Shown here: piece by piece, positions 7,368 through 9,196 of the stretch
Layout: each line of letters opens with the position of its first letter
How positions within the stretch are numbered: the first letter of the stretch is position 1
NCBI GenBank assembly: GCA_002371695.1
Contig: DFGG01000093.1
Span: 1-9,196, forward strand
DNA length: 9,196 nt
Direction: 5' to 3'
From: a bacterium UBA3756
Lineage (GTDB): Bacteria; Bacteroidota; Bacteroidia; Bacteroidales; Bacteroidaceae
Notes under the pieces: model-generated
Database searches by the model: none
The model's input: only the letters and a program-made list of their open reading frames with translations
Told to the model about the DNA's origin: nothing
Made by a program: the position numbers and the translations under genes

Positions 7368-8561
7368 ATGATAAATACGGCAATATATACGCTTACTTCT
7401 GAACTGCATGACGAGATGGCGGTCTGTTCTGCCACCAAGGAGTTCTTGGACGATCTGAATATCGATTTCGAATTCAGAGACAATGACTACTCTGACTATG
7501 GAAGTCATCCCTTAGATTTGATTTTCGTGCGGACTGGCGGCACGGAGGGTATTTTCAAACGGCTACTCCCTGGATTGCTATCCCAGTCGGACAGGCCCTT
7601 TTATCTGCTGACATCAGGCAAGAGCAATTCTCTGGCCGCGTCGATGGAGATACTGTCCTTCTTGCGTCAGAACAATTTCAGAGGGGAGATCATCCACGGA
7701 AACGCTGCTTACATCAATAAGCGTATCGAGTTGCTGGAAAAGGTTGGCGTGGCGAGGAAGCATTTGAGAGGTTCCCGACTTGGTATCATAGGCGAGCCCT
7801 CCGACTGGCTGATTTCCAGCCAAGCAGAAAAGGACATCGTTAAGGAATCGGTGGGAATCGAACTGTTGGACATACCTATGCAGGAACTGATGGATGTGAT
7901 AGCCGTGACACCTCTGCGAGAGCCCAACGAGCAGTCGCCTGCTGAAGACTTCGGTAAAGCCCTGCCTGGGGCTGTCCAGATATATGATGCCCTGAAGGTG
8001 ATAGTGGAGCGACACCACTTGCAGGGCTTTACCCTTCGCTGCTTCGACCTGCTGACCGCAGTCAGGAATACCGGCTGCCTGGCATTGGCCAAGCTGAACT
8101 CAGAAGGTGTCATCGCAGGGTGCGAGGGGGACGTGCCTGCCATGCTGTCGATGAAGATAGCGCAGTCGATAACGGGCGTGAGTGGCTTCCAGGCCAATCC
8201 TGCCAGGATTGATCCTGAGACTGGCGAAGTGCTCTTTGCGCATTGTACCATTCCATTCAACATGGTAGAGCGCTATGAATTTGACACGCATTTCGAATCG
8301 GGCATCGGCATTGGGATAAGGGGCTACATGAAGGAGGGGCCTGTAACAATCTTCAAGGTGTCAGGCCGTCTGTCACGCTATTTCGCAGAGGAAGGTGAAC
8401 TGATTCGCAATCAGGCAGAGCCAGACCTTTGCAGAACTCAACAGGTTATCAGGCTGTGTCGTCCAAGTGTGGCTTCATATTTCCTGACCGACCCTATAGG
8501 CAACCATCACATCATTCTGCCAGGCCATCATAAAGAATTGATAGAAGAGATACTAAGGTAA
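7368..8561 (+). CDS. FucI/AraA-like sugar isomerase family protein, substrate unknown
   Basis: This 397-residue cytosolic protein resembles the L-fucose/L-arabinose isomerase fold, whose members interconvert aldoses and ketoses with a divalent metal. The N-terminal part (about 1-200) has Rossmann-like alternation and a loop VRTGGTEGIF (54-63). The C-terminal half carries CEGDVPAML (252-260), NPARID (277-282), FAHCTIP (290-296) and GNHHIILPGHH (378-388). By eye these line up with the arabinose isomerase motifs EGDWKTA, MEDYTYHF, GSHMLE and AHHTVFSH, so E253, D282, H292 and H380 or H381 are the likely metal ligands. It is about 100 residues shorter than AraA and about 190 shorter than FucI. The start chosen is the ATG two bases after the glycerate kinase stop; a TTG at 7362 would add only two residues. 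The tight coupling to glycerate kinase suggests a role in sugar or sugar-acid breakdown. Family assignment is moderately sure; the reaction is not assignable. Confidence 0.72.
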   Translation: MINTAIYTLTSELHDEMAVCSATKEFLDDLNIDFEFRDNDYSDYGSHPLDLIFVRTGGTEGIFKRLLPGLLSQSDRPFYLLTSGKSNSLAASMEILSFLRQNNFRGEIIHGNAAYINKRIELLEKVGVARKHLRGSRLGIIGEPSDWLISSQAEKDIVKESVGIELLDIPMQELMDVIAVTPLREPNEQSPAEDFGKALPGAVQIYDALKVIVERHHLQGFTLRCFDLLTAVRNTGCLALAKLNSEGVIAGCEGDVPAMLSMKIAQSITGVSGFQANPARIDPETGEVLFAHCTIPFNMVERYEFDTHFESGIGIGIRGYMKEGPVTIFKVSGRLSRYFAEEGELIRNQAEPDLCRTQQVIRLCRPSVASYFLTDPIGNHHIILPGHHKELIEEILR

Positions 8562-8562
8562 T

Positions 8563-9111
8563 ATGGACAAGCTCACCGCACAACAACGCCATAGGAACAT
8601 GTCGGCTATTCGGTCGAAGGACACGAAGCCGGAGATGATTGTGCGGCGTGGTCTTTGGAAACGAGGATTCCGCTATCGGCTGAACCACAAACGACTGCCC
8701 GGGCATCCTGACTTGGTGCTGAGGAAATATAGAACGTGCATCTTTGTAAATGGATGCTTCTGGCATGGACACCATGTTAATTTGCAATTTGACGGTTTGC
8801 AATCTACTATTTGTAACTCCAAGTGTTGCAAGATTCCGAATACGAATCGTGACTTCTGGATAGCGAAGATCCGCAGGAACAAGGAACGTGACAGGGAGGA
8901 ACAGCGGAGGCTGGCAGAGATGGGATGGCATTGCATCACGGTGTGGGAGTGCGAACTGAAGCCGTCGAAACGTGAAGAAACGCTGGACTCGATTGCGTTC
9001 ACGCTGAACCATATATGGCTTCAGGATCATCAGACACGTGTTACTGCCTATCCGCAGCAGAATGAAGAGGATATGCAAATGCCAATGGCAGCAGAAGGAG
9101 ATGATCAATAG
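8563..9111 (+). CDS. vsr: Vsr-type very short patch repair DNA mismatch endonuclease
   Basis: This 182-residue protein belongs to the Vsr family, which nicks DNA next to T:G mismatches formed when 5-methylcytosine is deaminated. The N-terminus MDKLTAQQRHRNMSAIRSKDTKPE is characteristic (E24 matches E. coli E25). The catalytic LPGHPDLVL (45-53; D50 matches D51) and GCFWHGHH (64-71; H68 matches H69, F66/W67 match the intercalating aromatics) are present, followed by TNRDFWIAKIRRNKERD (94-110) and GWHCITVWECELK (121-133). Likely zinc ligands are C65, H70 and C130; the fourth, C73 in E. coli, is displaced by an insertion of about 15 residues at 72-87 and may be C88 or C89. E. coli T63/H64 are V62/N63 here. 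A tail of about 25 residues exceeds the E. coli length (156). The ATG is one base after the isomerase-like stop codon, with AAGG (8555-8558) overlapping the end of that gene as ribosome site. No DNA cytosine methyltransferase gene is in the window. Confidence 0.9.
   Translation: MDKLTAQQRHRNMSAIRSKDTKPEMIVRRGLWKRGFRYRLNHKRLPGHPDLVLRKYRTCIFVNGCFWHGHHVNLQFDGLQSTICNSKCCKIPNTNRDFWIAKIRRNKERDREEQRRLAEMGWHCITVWECELKPSKREETLDSIAFTLNHIWLQDHQTRVTAYPQQNEEDMQMPMAAEGDDQ
8781..8817 (+). repeat. AT-rich degenerate 15-base repeat inside vsr
   Basis: TTTGCAAT occurs at 8781-8788 and again at 8796-8803, 15 bases apart; a third, weaker version (TTTGTAAC) begins at 8810. The surrounding stretch, about 8776-8826, is roughly one third G+C, while the flanking vsr sequence is near half. 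In protein it encodes LQFDG-LQSTI-CNS, which is the insertion relative to E. coli Vsr. Confidence 0.5.
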
Positions 9112-9146
9112 GAGATTCACTTTGCCCAAGACAATGGTCATGGGTA

Positions 9147-9165
9147 TTTTGTCTAGTATACAAAA
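9147..9165. repeat. Short AT-rich inverted repeat downstream of vsr
   Basis: TTTTGT (9147-9152) and ACAAAA (9160-9165) are reverse complements around a 7-base loop (ctagtat), 36 bases after the vsr stop codon. The stem has a single G:C pair, so it is weak as an intrinsic terminator. It could instead be an operator for the next gene. The remaining sequence from 9112 to the window end contains no recognisable gene start or clear promoter. Confidence 0.25.
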
Positions 9166-9196
9166 ATGATTTATAGGTTGCACGCCCTTTGTACAT

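Noticed and set aside
8512..9183. Minus-strand open frame of about 223 codons over vsr
   Set aside because: Vsr motifs on the plus strand are unambiguous; the antisense product has no recognised motif.
9170..9196. Possible promoter for a gene beyond the window (ctttgtacat at the end)
   Set aside because: The TTTG has no TA at the required position and no TTTG at 19-21 bases upstream, so it does not meet the consensus.

Overview
This window looks like a chromosomal segment from a member of the Bacteroidales, probably Prevotella-like (the genus is an inference). Three things support the phylum. The OstA/LptD-like protein is of the Bacteroidetes type. The greA promoter matches the Bacteroidetes sigma-ABfr consensus (TTTG, 20-base spacer, TAnnTTTG). 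Several genes have weak or absent Shine-Dalgarno sequences. Coding density is very high, with no gene-free stretch above about 105 bases. I see no rRNA, tRNA, CRISPR array, insertion sequence or phage gene.

Layout: (1) bases 1-2133, plus strand, the C-terminal 710 residues of an outer-membrane LptD-like LPS transport protein whose start lies upstream. (2) bases 2159-4417, minus strand, a CPA2/Kef-type cation:proton antiporter with two C-terminal TrkA_C domains; it converges on lptD. (3) bases 4448-5671, minus strand, tripeptidase PepT, 30 bases upstream of the antiporter and probably co-transcribed with it. (4) bases 5672-5775, a compact divergent promoter region. (5) bases 5776-9111, plus strand, a tight run of four genes: greA, a type I glycerate kinase, a short FucI/AraA-like sugar isomerase homologue, and a Vsr-type DNA mismatch endonuclease. 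The last three are separated by only 2 bases and 1 base, so they are very probably translated from one mRNA.

The genes are mostly housekeeping: envelope biogenesis, ion homeostasis, peptide turnover, transcript cleavage, glycerate metabolism and DNA repair. The least understood part is the glycerate kinase / isomerase-like / vsr group. The isomerase-like protein keeps the apparent metal-binding residues of the arabinose/fucose isomerase fold but has no assignable substrate. The Vsr gene has an AT-rich internal repeat insertion and no cytosine methyltransferase partner in view. Short 7-8 base tandem repeats sit at both ends of the antiporter gene, immediately after stop codons. I found no strong evidence of a wholly new multi-gene system; the findings below are moderate leads.
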